This document shows positions 53,523-62,001 of a DNA stretch of 64,000 bases, piece after piece. The translations under genes were made by a program, and so were the position numbers. How positions within the stretch are numbered: position 1 is the stretch's first letter; each line of letters opens with the position of its first letter. The DNA comes from Affinundibacterium amnicola (GTDB lineage: Bacteria > Pseudomonadota > Gammaproteobacteria > Burkholderiales > Burkholderiaceae_D): assembly GCF_014284275.1 (NCBI RefSeq), contig NZ_JACOFU010000006.1:1-64000 (forward strand), read 5' to 3'. The notes beneath the pieces are model-generated. The model was not told the DNA's origin. It made no database searches and saw only the letters and a program-made list of their open reading frames with translations.

Positions 53523-56363
53523 TTACAATTTTCCACTCAAAGTAACACCTATCCAACGTGGTATCGCAGGAGTATAACTATTCCAAGTGCGCAAAATATC
53601 CGTCTTATCGTTGAAGGCATTTTTGACGACCAGACTGACATCAAAGGATTGGTTTTTGCTGCCAATGCCGATGGCCAAATCTGTCAAATAGCGCGCGGGA
53701 ATTACGCTATAGCTGGATAAGGCATTGTCTGAGTTGTACTTGCTGCTGTATTGGGTGTTGGCACTGGCGTGAAATTCTTTGTTGCCAAAAATGGGCAAGC
53801 GATAATCAACACCGATATTGAAACTCAGTTTAGCCGCGCCAGGCAAGGTTTCGCCGCTGAGGCTGCGGTAAGCCGCGGCACCGCTGTAGCCATTCTCTGC
53901 TGGTTGGGCAGAGTTAGGGAAATCTTTAAACTTTGCGTCATTGTAGGCGGCAGAGAATCGGAGTGTGGTGTTTTGTATGCCGGAGTAAACCCCGTCAATT
54001 TCCAATCCCTGCGCTCTGACTTTGGGGGCATTGCCAGTGGCAGAGGTGTAGTAATTTTGTCCGTCATTATTCAAGTTGGTGGTGTAGACATCGAGCACGC
54101 GCACACCTTGTTGATAGTCTTTAATGTCCATCACAAATAAGGCCGCGTTCAAGATTAAATTGCCATCGAATAGAGAAGATTTTGCACCTAGTTCAAAGGC
54201 ATTGGTTTTTTCCGCTTTGACTTTGTTGGAAACGCCATTAGTGACCTGTGAGATACCAGCTTTTTCACCGTACTGCCATGAAAAGTACGAAGTCAGATTG
54301 TCGTTAACGCGATAGGATGGGCTCAACACGAATGAAGGCAAGCCACCTTGGAATGGCTCAGCATCGATCTCGTTAAAAATGACGCCGATCTGCGATTGAC
54401 GGATAGCCTTTGCTGCTGCGATTTGCGCTTTTTGCGTCGCGCTCAAGTTGTTATAAGTTGCGCCCGCATCACCAGCGATCGTGCTACCAAAGTATTTATT
54501 CGCGACTCGGTCAGCCAATGCCAACTGGGCTGCGCTGTTTCCGCTTGCTAATACGCCAGCGCTATTTGAATTGAAACCACCTAACTGCACGCCGTTCACC
54601 GCGACAGGATTGAGTTCTGGCGCATTGCCTTGATCGCGAATAAAGGTACTGGCTTTATTACGACGTTTTTCATAGGTATAGCGCGCACCCGTGGTGACGG
54701 TCAACGCCTCATTAATATGCCAATCCGCTTGAGAGAAGAGTGCGGAACTCTTATTCTGAATTTTTTGTAAGCCGGTAGGGCTGTTAAACGCCATTTTCAG
54801 ACCAGCCAATGAGTTTTGCAAAAGATAGCGTCCAGCGCCATCTTTATCCAAAGTCGTATATTGCGCATTCGAAGCAAACCAAGCACCGGCGTCATTGCCC
54901 CAAATTTTTTGGTATTCAGAGCTATTATCAACCTGCAGCAAAAATACGCCGGCCTGATAGTCAACGAAGCCACCTGGTTGTGAGGTCAAGCGAATTTCTT
55001 GACTGCGTTGTTTATAGTCATTCCAGAAACCACCCGAGTTGCGATGGATATCGAATGGTGTACCTTCATCATTGACGGCGTTGAAGTGATAATCCTTGTA
55101 AGCGGTAATCGAGGTCAGCGTATGGGTTCCCAGATTCCAATTTAATTCGGCGGTGGCACCATTGCTTCCGGTAACCAAGGCGCGCGCAGCATCATTAGAG
55201 ACTGCACCCTGACCAGCGCCGTACAAATAAGTATTGTCGTAAGTGTAGAGTGGATCTTGATTGAACCAGCGGCGATTGAGTCGTGTCTTCGCATCGGTCG
55301 CTAAAGTATTCACACTGCCATTTGCATAGGTGCTTGGCGTTGGTGTGTTTAATACACGTCCGTTGGTCGCTTCACCACCGCGTGGCTGGGCATCAAACGC
55401 AAGGCGTGCGCTAAAGTCTTTGTTCGGTGTGATGAGGAATTGCGCACGCCCTGAAACTCTATCTTTATTCGTATAAGTGAAGTCTCTGTTGTATAAATTG
55501 TCGACATCGCCACGCGCCTTGCTGACACTTAAACTACCGCGCCAAGCCAGCAGTCCATCAATAATGGGACCACCCGCTGAGAAGCGTCCCTGTACCGTGT
55601 CTAATTGACCTAACGTGACTGCGTAGCTGGCGTCAGGTGTAAAGGAAGGGCGACGGGTGCTGACGTTAATCACACCTACGCTGGTATTTTTTCCTAACAG
55701 CGTACCTTGTGGACCACGCGTAACCTCGACAGCTTCCACATCAGTGAAATCATAGCTAGAGGAAAGTGCATTGTAGGCATAGTTAACGCCATCGACGATT
55801 AGACCGACGCTAGGATCTTGTGCTTCGGTTTGACCTTGTTTGCCAATACCACGAATCGACAAACTACTGGTACGTTGATTCCCTTGATTCCACGAGACAT
55901 TCGATACCCGTTGTGAGATAGCGCCGATATCGGTGGCTTGCAAGCGATCAAGTTCTTTACCAGTCACCACGGAAACGGACAGCGGAACATCTTGTAGTCG
56001 CTCGAGGCGGTTGCGGCTGCGCACGGTGACTGCACCCAAGAGTTCAGGTTCTTCCGCTTCTGCTTTGGTATTGGTATTCGGTGGCGTCGTCGTTGTGCTT
56101 GGCGATGTGTTTGCCAGATTGTCAGTCGTGCTGTTGGCGGTTTTGTTGAGTGCTTGCTTTGCGATGATTTCTTTCAAGCGCGCGATTTCCGCTTGTAGTT
56201 CGGCCACGCTTGCTGTGCTTTGCTGCGCAAAGGCGCTACCGCTGCTGAGCAAGGCCAAACCGGCAAACACAGCGGCGATAGGTCTTAAGGTAAATGGCGC
56301 TCGCTTGCCTAGCGATGTTCGTGGGGATGCAATGGATGTGGTGGTGATAATGCGGGAAGACAT
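53523..56363 (-). CDS. TonB-dependent receptor with N-terminal coiled coil
   Basis: A 946-aa outer-membrane receptor starting at the ATG at 56363 (GGAG 5 bases ahead); the longer frame is not supported. A signal peptide cut near SAFAQQ is followed by an unusual coiled coil (VAELQAEIARLKEIIAKQ) and a Thr/Asn-rich linker before the plug (LQDVPLSVSVVTGKELDRLQ, then GVINVSTRRP). The barrel is rich in Asn/Tyr repeats as in receptors for siderophores and carbohydrates. Substrate unknown. The tonB-exbBD operon lies divergently 635 nt away. Confidence 0.92.
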   Translation of the reverse strand: MSSRIITTTSIASPRTSLGKRAPFTLRPIAAVFAGLALLSSGSAFAQQSTASVAELQAEIARLKEIIAKQALNKTANSTTDNLANTSPSTTTTPPNTNTKAEAEEPELLGAVTVRSRNRLERLQDVPLSVSVVTGKELDRLQATDIGAISQRVSNVSWNQGNQRTSSLSIRGIGKQGQTEAQDPSVGLIVDGVNYAYNALSSSYDFTDVEAVEVTRGPQGTLLGKNTSVGVINVSTRRPSFTPDASYAVTLGQLDTVQGRFSAGGPIIDGLLAWRGSLSVSKARGDVDNLYNRDFTYTNKDRVSGRAQFLITPNKDFSARLAFDAQPRGGEATNGRVLNTPTPSTYANGSVNTLATDAKTRLNRRWFNQDPLYTYDNTYLYGAGQGAVSNDAARALVTGSNGATAELNWNLGTHTLTSITAYKDYHFNAVNDEGTPFDIHRNSGGFWNDYKQRSQEIRLTSQPGGFVDYQAGVFLLQVDNSSEYQKIWGNDAGAWFASNAQYTTLDKDGAGRYLLQNSLAGLKMAFNSPTGLQKIQNKSSALFSQADWHINEALTVTTGARYTYEKRRNKASTFIRDQGNAPELNPVAVNGVQLGGFNSNSAGVLASGNSAAQLALADRVANKYFGSTIAGDAGATYNNLSATQKAQIAAAKAIRQSQIGVIFNEIDAEPFQGGLPSFVLSPSYRVNDNLTSYFSWQYGEKAGISQVTNGVSNKVKAEKTNAFELGAKSSLFDGNLILNAALFVMDIKDYQQGVRVLDVYTTNLNNDGQNYYTSATGNAPKVRAQGLEIDGVYSGIQNTTLRFSAAYNDAKFKDFPNSAQPAENGYSGAAAYRSLSGETLPGAAKLSFNIGVDYRLPIFGNKEFHASANTQYSSKYNSDNALSSYSVIPARYLTDLAIGIGSKNQSFDVSLVVKNAFNDKTDILRTWNSYTPAIPRWIGVTLSGKL

Positions 56364-56808
56364 AAATACTCCAGTTGAATAAATAAGATACGCTTGGATA
56401 AGTGCTAAAGAAAATCCTAAGTATTGCAACTAGCATGCCACCTAGCTTCCTACCTCAGTTTTTGGCGAAGAGTTCGACTGCCTATTTCCGTCGATTTTTA
56501 TCTATGAGATACAGTCAATTTGATGGTGTTGAATTAAGCTGGATAGTTGGCAATCTTCTGTTGTGGTTGGTGCTCGATACGCCATATTGTTTGATTGAAT
56601 TTGAACAGTTTTTTCTGTTGAGTTTTGCACACTTAGATAAGACATGTTTGGAAAACGACATAAGAATTGCGTTTGTCATTTGATTTCTAAATATGCTTTT
56701 CTGTATTTGGCAACACTAAAAATTGTTGACGTTGAAAAAAGAATGCACCTTGAGCTTATTTGAAAATCACCCATCGATAACAAAAAAATCGTGGTGCTTG
56801 GTCACGCT

Positions 56809-56852
56809 GCGGATTCTCGCGCAGGTCTAGAATTTTCCTGTGGAGAATGCGC
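56809..56852 (+). promoter_or_regulatory. Inverted repeat upstream of the tonB promoter
   Basis: GCGGATTCTC (56809–56818) and GAGAATGCGC (56843–56852) pair at 9 of 10 positions, centred about 97 nt upstream of the -24 element. Its distance suits an enhancer for a second NtrC-type activator; its sequence is unlike the TGTCC sites. Confidence 0.45.
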
Positions 56853-56926
56853 CATGAATTTTCATTTCTTATTTTATTCATGACATTACGCTGTTGCGTT
56901 TTCAACAGAAAATGCGTGAAACGTGC

Positions 56927-56942
56927 TGGCATACTTTCTGCT
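56927..56942 (+). promoter_or_regulatory. Sigma-54 (-24/-12) promoter of tonB-exbB-exbD
   Basis: TGGCATACTTTCTGCT has GG (56928–56929) and GC (56940–56941) separated by exactly 10 bases. The start of transcription is expected near 56953, 46 nt before the tonB ATG. Confidence 0.8.
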
Positions 56943-56998
56943 AAAGCTCCTCTTACACAAGTTGTGCAAGTTTTTCCATATCGTTGAGAGGATGCCCC

Positions 56999-57778
56999 AT
57001 GAGCAGTTTAACTTTTGAAAGTGCCGGTGTTTATCATCGCCGCGCTGTCGTCAGACGCCAATACCAGGCCCATCAAAAAGTGGCGACGAAACAGAATGTC
57101 ACAGCGGCAGCAGTTGCTCTGATTGATGCATCCACTGCACGCCGTCAAGCGGAAGCTGATGTGGCAAGCAAGTCCAAGCGCTCGCTCGCTATCTTAACAA
57201 GCGCAATCTTCGCTTTGCATGCGTATGGCTACTATTGGATCAGTCAGCCAGGTAATAAAGAAGCCTTGGCAAAGTTTAGTCCGATGACGATAGAGATCGC
57301 ACCACCACCGCCAGTCGAGAAGCCCAAACCACCGGAGCCAAAGTTGGTCAAAGTCGTGCCACAAAAAGCATTGCCGATTCCAGATCATGTACCTGTCGTG
57401 AATACACCCGCTGAGACTGTTTCTAGCTCAGCAAATACGGTCGCCGTGGCGGTAGCGCCACCGCCTGCACCACCCGCGCCTCCGCCAGCGCCTGAGCCTG
57501 TTACAGAGCCACGTGGCTTCGCTGGCTACAAGAATAATCCTGCACCGAATTATCCAGCGGTCGCACAGCGCCGTGGCTTGGAAGGCACAGTCGTGTTGCG
57601 CGTCAAAGTATTGGCAACGGGTTTTCCTGATGATGTGCAAGTGTCGAAATCAAGTGGGCACATCGTGCTCGATGAAGCTGCGATTAAGGCTGTGTTGAGC
57701 TGGACATTTGATCCTGCCAAGCGCGGTAAAACACCGATCGATGGTGTGGTCTCAGTGCCGATTATTTTTAAGATTTAA
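56999..57778 (+). CDS. tonB: Energy transducer TonB with extended N-terminus
   Basis: Couples the inner-membrane proton gradient to outer-membrane receptors. The 259-aa protein starts at ATG 56999 (AGAGGA ahead). Unusually, about 60 cytoplasmic residues precede the membrane helix (about 62–81); then a Pro-rich spacer (APPPPVEKPKPPEPK and PPPAPPAPPPAPEP) and the TonB C-terminal domain (from about 170: YPAVAQRRGLEGTVVLRVKV). It heads the tonB-exbB-exbD operon. Confidence 0.92.
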   Translation: MSSLTFESAGVYHRRAVVRRQYQAHQKVATKQNVTAAAVALIDASTARRQAEADVASKSKRSLAILTSAIFALHAYGYYWISQPGNKEALAKFSPMTIEIAPPPPVEKPKPPEPKLVKVVPQKALPIPDHVPVVNTPAETVSSSANTVAVAVAPPPAPPAPPPAPEPVTEPRGFAGYKNNPAPNYPAVAQRRGLEGTVVLRVKVLATGFPDDVQVSKSSGHIVLDEAAIKAVLSWTFDPAKRGKTPIDGVVSVPIIFKI

Positions 57779-57823
57779 TTTCACAAATTTCCTATTTTAT
57801 TTTTTACAGAAAGACGCAATAAC

Positions 57824-58558
57824 ATGAACGAACATATTCAAAAACTGATCGTCGATGGCACGCTGTATGGCCTGGTATTTTTTTCCGTGATCACCTGGAT
57901 TTTAATTATCGCTAAAGGCGTCCAGCACTTTCGTCTTGGTCGCCAAAATAGGGTTTTTACCAAACAATTTTGGGGTGCTAGCAATCTCGACGCTGCTGCC
58001 AATTTGTCTGATACCACGGGCGCGAAAGCGCGTCTGGCTGCTTCGGGTTTTAGCGCGTTATATGTGGTCGATGGTGAGAGTCCAGATCTTGAACATAGTT
58101 GGGATAGGCAAGAGTTGTTGGAGCGTCACCTACGTCAACAGATTCAAAAGGAATACGAGTCTTTGGAATCGGGTCTAGCAGTCTTGGCCTCAATCGGCAG
58201 TACTTCGCCATTTGTGGGTTTATTCGGTACCGTGTTCGGTATTATTCACGCCTTAACTGCATTAAGCAAAGCGGCTTCACCAAGTATTGATATTGTAGCT
58301 GGACCACTAGGGGAAGCATTGATTGCAACGGGTGTCGGGATTGCAGTTGCGGTTCCTGCTGTGCTTGCCTATAACTTTTATTTACGTCGCTTAAAACTGG
58401 CATCGGCTGACTTGGATAGCTATGCGACTGACTTCGTGAATCTGGCGCAGAAAAGTGGTTTCCGCGTAAGCAAACCTGTCGCCAAAGTTAGCGCGACACA
58501 AAGTCAAGGTGGTAGTGCCGTTCATGTCAATAATCAAGTCATAGGAGTGGCAGCATAA
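57824..58558 (+). CDS. exbB: ExbB proton channel protein
   Basis: MotA/TolQ/ExbB family, 244 aa. A first helix (about 12–30), a cytoplasmic region, and two further helices (about 128–150 and 165–186, with SIGSTSPFVGLFGTVFGIIH and IATGVGIAVAVPAVLAYNF) that carry the pore threonines. Powers TonB with ExbD. The stop overlaps the exbD ATG (TAATG). Confidence 0.94.
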   Translation: MNEHIQKLIVDGTLYGLVFFSVITWILIIAKGVQHFRLGRQNRVFTKQFWGASNLDAAANLSDTTGAKARLAASGFSALYVVDGESPDLEHSWDRQELLERHLRQQIQKEYESLESGLAVLASIGSTSPFVGLFGTVFGIIHALTALSKAASPSIDIVAGPLGEALIATGVGIAVAVPAVLAYNFYLRRLKLASADLDSYATDFVNLAQKSGFRVSKPVAKVSATQSQGGSAVHVNNQVIGVAA

Positions 58559-58971
58559 TGGGCTTCTCAACTGGAAAAAGCGCGGGCGATTTGAACAGCG
58601 AAATCAACGTCACTCCCATGGTTGATGTGATGTTGGTGCTTTTGGTCGCCTTTATCATTACGATTCCGGCGGTACAAAATGCAGTAAAAATTAATTTGCC
58701 AAAAACTGCAGCCACGGCACCTCTCACTGAGATTAAACCGATTACTGTCAGTGTCGATGCCGATGCTAAGGTCTATATCAATAAGCAAGAAGTCACGGTA
58801 GAAGGTTTGGAAAGTGATTTGAAATCACGCGTGACGGCGACCCCTGATATTCCGGTTAATTTCCAAGCAGACGAGGGAGTTCCCTATCGTTCGGTAGCAA
58901 AGGCGATTGCCAGCATACAGCGTTCAGGTGTCACAAAATTGTCTGTTGTGACTTCACCGACGGGATCGTAA
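58558..58971 (+). CDS. exbD: ExbD biopolymer transport protein
   Basis: The 137-aa partner of ExbB: one helix (VDVMLVLLVAFIITIPAV) that includes the essential proton-carrying Asp in NVTPMVDVML, and a periplasmic domain (DIPVNFQADEGVPYRSVAKA) that binds TonB. Last gene of the operon, followed by a strong terminator. Confidence 0.94.
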   Translation: MGFSTGKSAGDLNSEINVTPMVDVMLVLLVAFIITIPAVQNAVKINLPKTAATAPLTEIKPITVSVDADAKVYINKQEVTVEGLESDLKSRVTATPDIPVNFQADEGVPYRSVAKAIASIQRSGVTKLSVVTSPTGS

Positions 58972-59011
58972 TCGCAGTCACAAACTAGCAAGCACAACAC
59001 ACCACCTTGTC

Positions 59012-59047
59012 GTAGAAAAAGCCAGCTGTCGAGCTGGCTTTTTCTAC
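59012..59047 (+). terminator. Intrinsic terminator of the tonB operon
   Basis: A perfect 16-bp stem (59012–59027 with 59032–59047; GTAGAAAAAGCCAGCT / AGCTGGCTTTTTCTAC) with a 4-nt loop GTCG, T run within the right arm. Works in both directions. Confidence 0.9.
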
Positions 59048-59110
59048 TTTGAATTTGGACATATTCATTTTTCAATGATCGTTCATCAATTTAATTCGTT
59101 TTATGTTGTG

Positions 59111-59126
59111 ATGTATTTCGATACAT
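59111..59126. promoter_or_regulatory. Palindrome ATGTAT-TTCG-ATACAT upstream of the encapsulin operon
   Basis: ATGTAT (59111–59116) and ATACAT (59121–59126) are exact inverted repeats with 4 bases between, about 55 nt before the rhodanese ATG. Size and position suit an operator for a dimeric XRE repressor such as the one encoded at 60707. Confidence 0.45.
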
Positions 59127-59180
59127 TGGCACACATTGCTTATGTTGCAGATCACCATCTGCTTAGTTCGAAAGATTTTT

Positions 59181-59696
59181 ATGACGACCTCACAACTTGA
59201 ACGCCCTAAATCCGATTTTCATCACACGGAAATTATTGTGCCTTTGGGCGTGGAAGACACTACCGTGTTACAAGCACGACAGTTAGCAAAACAACTGGCT
59301 TTACCATTTGCTGGCAGTTTGCCGCCTATCGATGCATGGCGTTTGTTTCATGATCAGCAAGCGATCCTTATTGATGTTCGTACCATAGAAGAACGCAAGT
59401 TTGTCGGTTACATACCCGATACTTTGCACGTAGCGTGGGCGACCGGTACGGCGATGAATCGTAACCCACGCTTTGTCAAAGAAGTCGAAGCCAAAGTCAA
59501 AGATAAGAATGCCTTGATTCTCTTGCTATGTCGTAGCGGTAAGCGTTCTTATCTGGCAGCCGAGGCCTTAAGCAAGGCAGGCTATAGCAATGTCTTTAAT
59601 ATCGACGAAGGCTTTGAAGGTGATTTAAATGACGCGCAACAACGTGGATCTTTAGGTGGATGGCGAGCCCGTTCCTTGCCTTGGATACAGGATTAG
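59181..59696 (+). CDS. Rhodanese domain sulfurtransferase
   Basis: A 171-aa single-domain rhodanese; ATG 59181 (MTTSQLERPKSDFHH) is preferred to an upstream frame. It has AILIDVRTIEER, the active-site loop with persulfide cysteine CRSGKRSYLAA, and the C-terminal GFEGDLN. It transfers sulfane sulfur. First gene of an operon with serine acetyltransferase, XRE regulator, encapsulin and cysteine desulfurase, a grouping reported for family 2A encapsulins. Confidence 0.9.
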   Translation: MTTSQLERPKSDFHHTEIIVPLGVEDTTVLQARQLAKQLALPFAGSLPPIDAWRLFHDQQAILIDVRTIEERKFVGYIPDTLHVAWATGTAMNRNPRFVKEVEAKVKDKNALILLLCRSGKRSYLAAEALSKAGYSNVFNIDEGFEGDLNDAQQRGSLGGWRARSLPWIQD

Positions 59697-59705
59697 GGAC
59701 ATTTC

Positions 59706-60707
59706 ATGAATTCCAGATTTCAATCCATCTCCCCATCGGTGTTAACGCATTCAGCTAAACCATCTCGTACGTCGATTTTTGCCATCGATGAGGTTGTCGA
59801 ACAATTGTCTCAGGTGCGTCAACAGTGGCGCAGCGCGCAGCAACGTTCGAATGAACCGGGTGGTCGTGAATTGCCCTCACGGGATGCCTTAGGAAAGATC
59901 ATTACTGATCTGCGCGGTGCCTTGTTTCCTATGCGTTTGGGGCCACCAGAACTCAGGCAAGAGAGCGAAGATTTTTATGTTGGTCATACGCTCGATACGG
60001 TCTTACATTCTTTGTTAGCGCAGGTACGTTTGGAGCTCAGTTATGTTGCACGATTTAAGAAATCCGACAAGCTAGAGCATGAACTTCATTTGGAAGACAG
60101 CGCAGTTGAAATTGTCCAACAGTTTTCTCGTGCATTACCATCGATACGGCGTTTGCTGGATAGTGACGTGATCGCTGCTTATCAAGGCGATCCGGCGGCG
60201 CGTAGCGTTGACGAAGTTTTATTGTGTTATCCCGGCGTGCTGGCGATGATACATCATCGGATTGCCCATCAACTGTATTGCCTAGGAGTGCCTTTGCTGG
60301 CGCGCATAGTCGCTGAGATCGCACATGCTCAGACTGGTATCGACATCCATCCGGGTGCAAGTATCGGTGCTGGTTTCTTTATCGATCACGGTACTGGGGT
60401 CGTGATTGGAGAAACGACGATTATCGGTGAACGGGTCAGAATTTACCAAGCCGTGACCTTGGGCGCCAAGCGTTTTCCAGCTGATCAAGAGGGCAATTTA
60501 CATAAGGGCTTGGCACGTCATCCTATCGTCGAAGATGAGGTCGTGATTTATGCTGGTGCCACGGTTTTGGGACGTATTACCTTGGGACGTGGTGCTGTCA
60601 TTGGCGGTAATGTTTGGATCACGCAAGATGTGGCTGCGGGTAGTCATGTGAGTCAAGCCAATCTCAAGCACGATCAAGCGCAAGCTGAACATGAGGCGAA
60701 TCGATAA
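59706..60707 (+). CDS. Serine O-acetyltransferase (long form)
   Basis: Makes O-acetylserine, the precursor of cysteine. The 333-aa protein has a helical N-terminal domain (about 20–195) and the left-handed beta-helix: GIDIHPGASIGAGFFIDHGT, GVVIGETTIIGERVRIYQAV, TLGAKRF, and VIYAGATVLGRI. It resembles EpsC/SrpH-type enzymes that accompany encapsulins. It starts 9 nt after the rhodanese gene and its stop overlaps the XRE start (TAATG). Confidence 0.92.
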   Translation: MNSRFQSISPSVLTHSAKPSRTSIFAIDEVVEQLSQVRQQWRSAQQRSNEPGGRELPSRDALGKIITDLRGALFPMRLGPPELRQESEDFYVGHTLDTVLHSLLAQVRLELSYVARFKKSDKLEHELHLEDSAVEIVQQFSRALPSIRRLLDSDVIAAYQGDPAARSVDEVLLCYPGVLAMIHHRIAHQLYCLGVPLLARIVAEIAHAQTGIDIHPGASIGAGFFIDHGTGVVIGETTIIGERVRIYQAVTLGAKRFPADQEGNLHKGLARHPIVEDEVVIYAGATVLGRITLGRGAVIGGNVWITQDVAAGSHVSQANLKHDQAQAEHEANR

Positions 60708-60973
60708 TGCAGATTATTTGTGACAGCTTTGGCATCGCGGTTCGGCAGCTCAGAATGTATCAAGCGATTTCTCAAGAAGAGTTAGCAGAAAAAGCCGATC
60801 TCAATCGTTCGTACATTAGTGAAATTGAATGCGGCAAAGTCGTTCCATCGATTATCACCATGGACAAACTAGCCGTCGCCTTAGAAACCAATCTCAGTGA
60901 TCTGATACTTCTTTATGAAAAACTCAGACGCAGACATGGTGCGCATACGAGTTTGATTGCCCTAGCAGCCTAA
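60707..60973 (+). CDS. XRE family transcriptional regulator
   Basis: An 88-aa regulator with a helix-turn-helix at about 9–63 (AVRQLRMYQAISQEELAEKA, then LNRSYISEIECGKVVPS). It has no effector domain, only a short C-terminal helix. The ATG overlaps the stop of the serine acetyltransferase gene. Within the operon it likely regulates it, perhaps through the palindrome at 59111–59126. C5 and C41 (IECGK) could sense redox state; this is speculation. Confidence 0.88.
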   Translation: MQIICDSFGIAVRQLRMYQAISQEELAEKADLNRSYISEIECGKVVPSIITMDKLAVALETNLSDLILLYEKLRRRHGAHTSLIALAA

Positions 60974-61071
60974 TTTTTAAATTTTATTTTCTTGTCAGGA
61001 ACTTCGATTTTGATCGAGGTGGGGCGAGCTTTTGCCTAGATTTTTTAACCGCAGTATAAACAGGAGCAACT

Positions 61072-62001
61072 ATGTCAGATTTACCGATTCCGAATCAAGC
61101 GCTCAGCGATAACGCCGCGCGTCAACTAGCCAATGCAACTAAGACCGTTGCCCAGCTTTCCACCATTTCGCCACGCTGGCTGGTACATCTTTTGCAGTGG
61201 TTGCCAGTAGAGGCTGGTATTTACCGTCTAAATAAAGTGAAGAATCCACGTGATGTAAGAGTGGCTTGCTCACAACGTGATGAATCGGAATTACCGCAAA
61301 CTTTCGTCGATTACGACGAGCAACCGCGTGAATATTTCCTGAACGCGGTGTCAACCGTGCTCGATGTTCATACCCGAATTTCTGATCTGTATAGCAGCCC
61401 ACATGATCAGATTAAAGAGCAATTGCGTCTGACTGTCGAGACCATCAAAGAGCGGCAAGAAAGTGAGCTGATCAATAATCCGGATTACGGCTTGTTAGCG
61501 AATGTCGCCGATGAACAGCGCATCTCAACTTTGACAGGCGCACCGACGCCTGACGACTTTGATGATTTGATTACTAAAGTGTGGAAAGAGCCAGGTTTCT
61601 TCCTTGCGCATCCATTGGCGATTGCCGCATTTGGTCGTGAATGTACGCGTCGTGGTGTGCCACCGCCAACCGTCAGTTTGTTCGGTTCGCAATTTTTGAC
61701 ATGGCGCGGTATTCCTCTAGTGCCTTCCGATAAATTGCCGATCGAAGACGGCAAGACCAAGATCATTTTATTGCGCGTAGGTGAAAAACGTCAGGGCGTG
61801 GTCGGTTTGTTCCAACCAGGTTTGGCAGGCGAACAAAGTCCAGGTTTGTCTGTGCGTTTCATGGGCATTAATCGCAATGCGATTTCATCTTATTTGATTT
61901 CCTTGTATTGCTCATTAGCGATTTTGACAGACGATGCGATTGCAGTTTTGGATGACGTAGAGATCGGTAAATACCATGACTATCCTGACACCTACAAGTA
62001 A
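61072..62001 (+). CDS. Family 2A encapsulin shell protein
   Basis: Forms a large icosahedral protein compartment with the HK97 phage-capsid fold. The 309-aa sequence matches the SrpI/family 2A type: extended N-terminal arm (IPNQALSDNAARQLANATKT), WLVHLLQWLPVEAGIYRLNK, ISDLYSSPHDQIKEQLRLTV (E-loop/spine), PTPDDFDDLITKVWK, and GINRNAISSYLISLYCSLAI. It sits directly before a cysteine desulfurase with an extended N-terminus, the typical cargo; the cargo ATG overlaps its end by 26 nt. 98 nt after the XRE gene; AGGAG lies ahead of ATG 61072. Confidence 0.93.
   Translation: MSDLPIPNQALSDNAARQLANATKTVAQLSTISPRWLVHLLQWLPVEAGIYRLNKVKNPRDVRVACSQRDESELPQTFVDYDEQPREYFLNAVSTVLDVHTRISDLYSSPHDQIKEQLRLTVETIKERQESELINNPDYGLLANVADEQRISTLTGAPTPDDFDDLITKVWKEPGFFLAHPLAIAAFGRECTRRGVPPPTVSLFGSQFLTWRGIPLVPSDKLPIEDGKTKIILLRVGEKRQGVVGLFQPGLAGEQSPGLSVRFMGINRNAISSYLISLYCSLAILTDDAIAVLDDVEIGKYHDYPDTYK

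Larger units (their letters stand above)
56364..56998. promoter_or_regulatory. 635-nt divergent regulatory region of receptor and tonB operon
   Basis: Holds the leader of the second receptor (minus) and, near the other end, a -24/-12 promoter for tonB. A 93-codon plus-strand frame at 56402–56683 shows no family or ribosome-binding site and is not called. An inverted repeat is listed separately. Confidence 0.6.

Noticed and set aside
56402-56683. 93-codon plus-strand frame upstream of tonB
   Set aside because: Composition is AT-rich and unstructured, no ribosome-binding site, and it overlaps the leader of the divergent receptor.
59128-59139. TTGGCACACATTGCT as a sigma-54 promoter before the encapsulin operon
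   Set aside because: GG and GC are only 8 bases apart; RpoN needs 10. The likeness is superficial.
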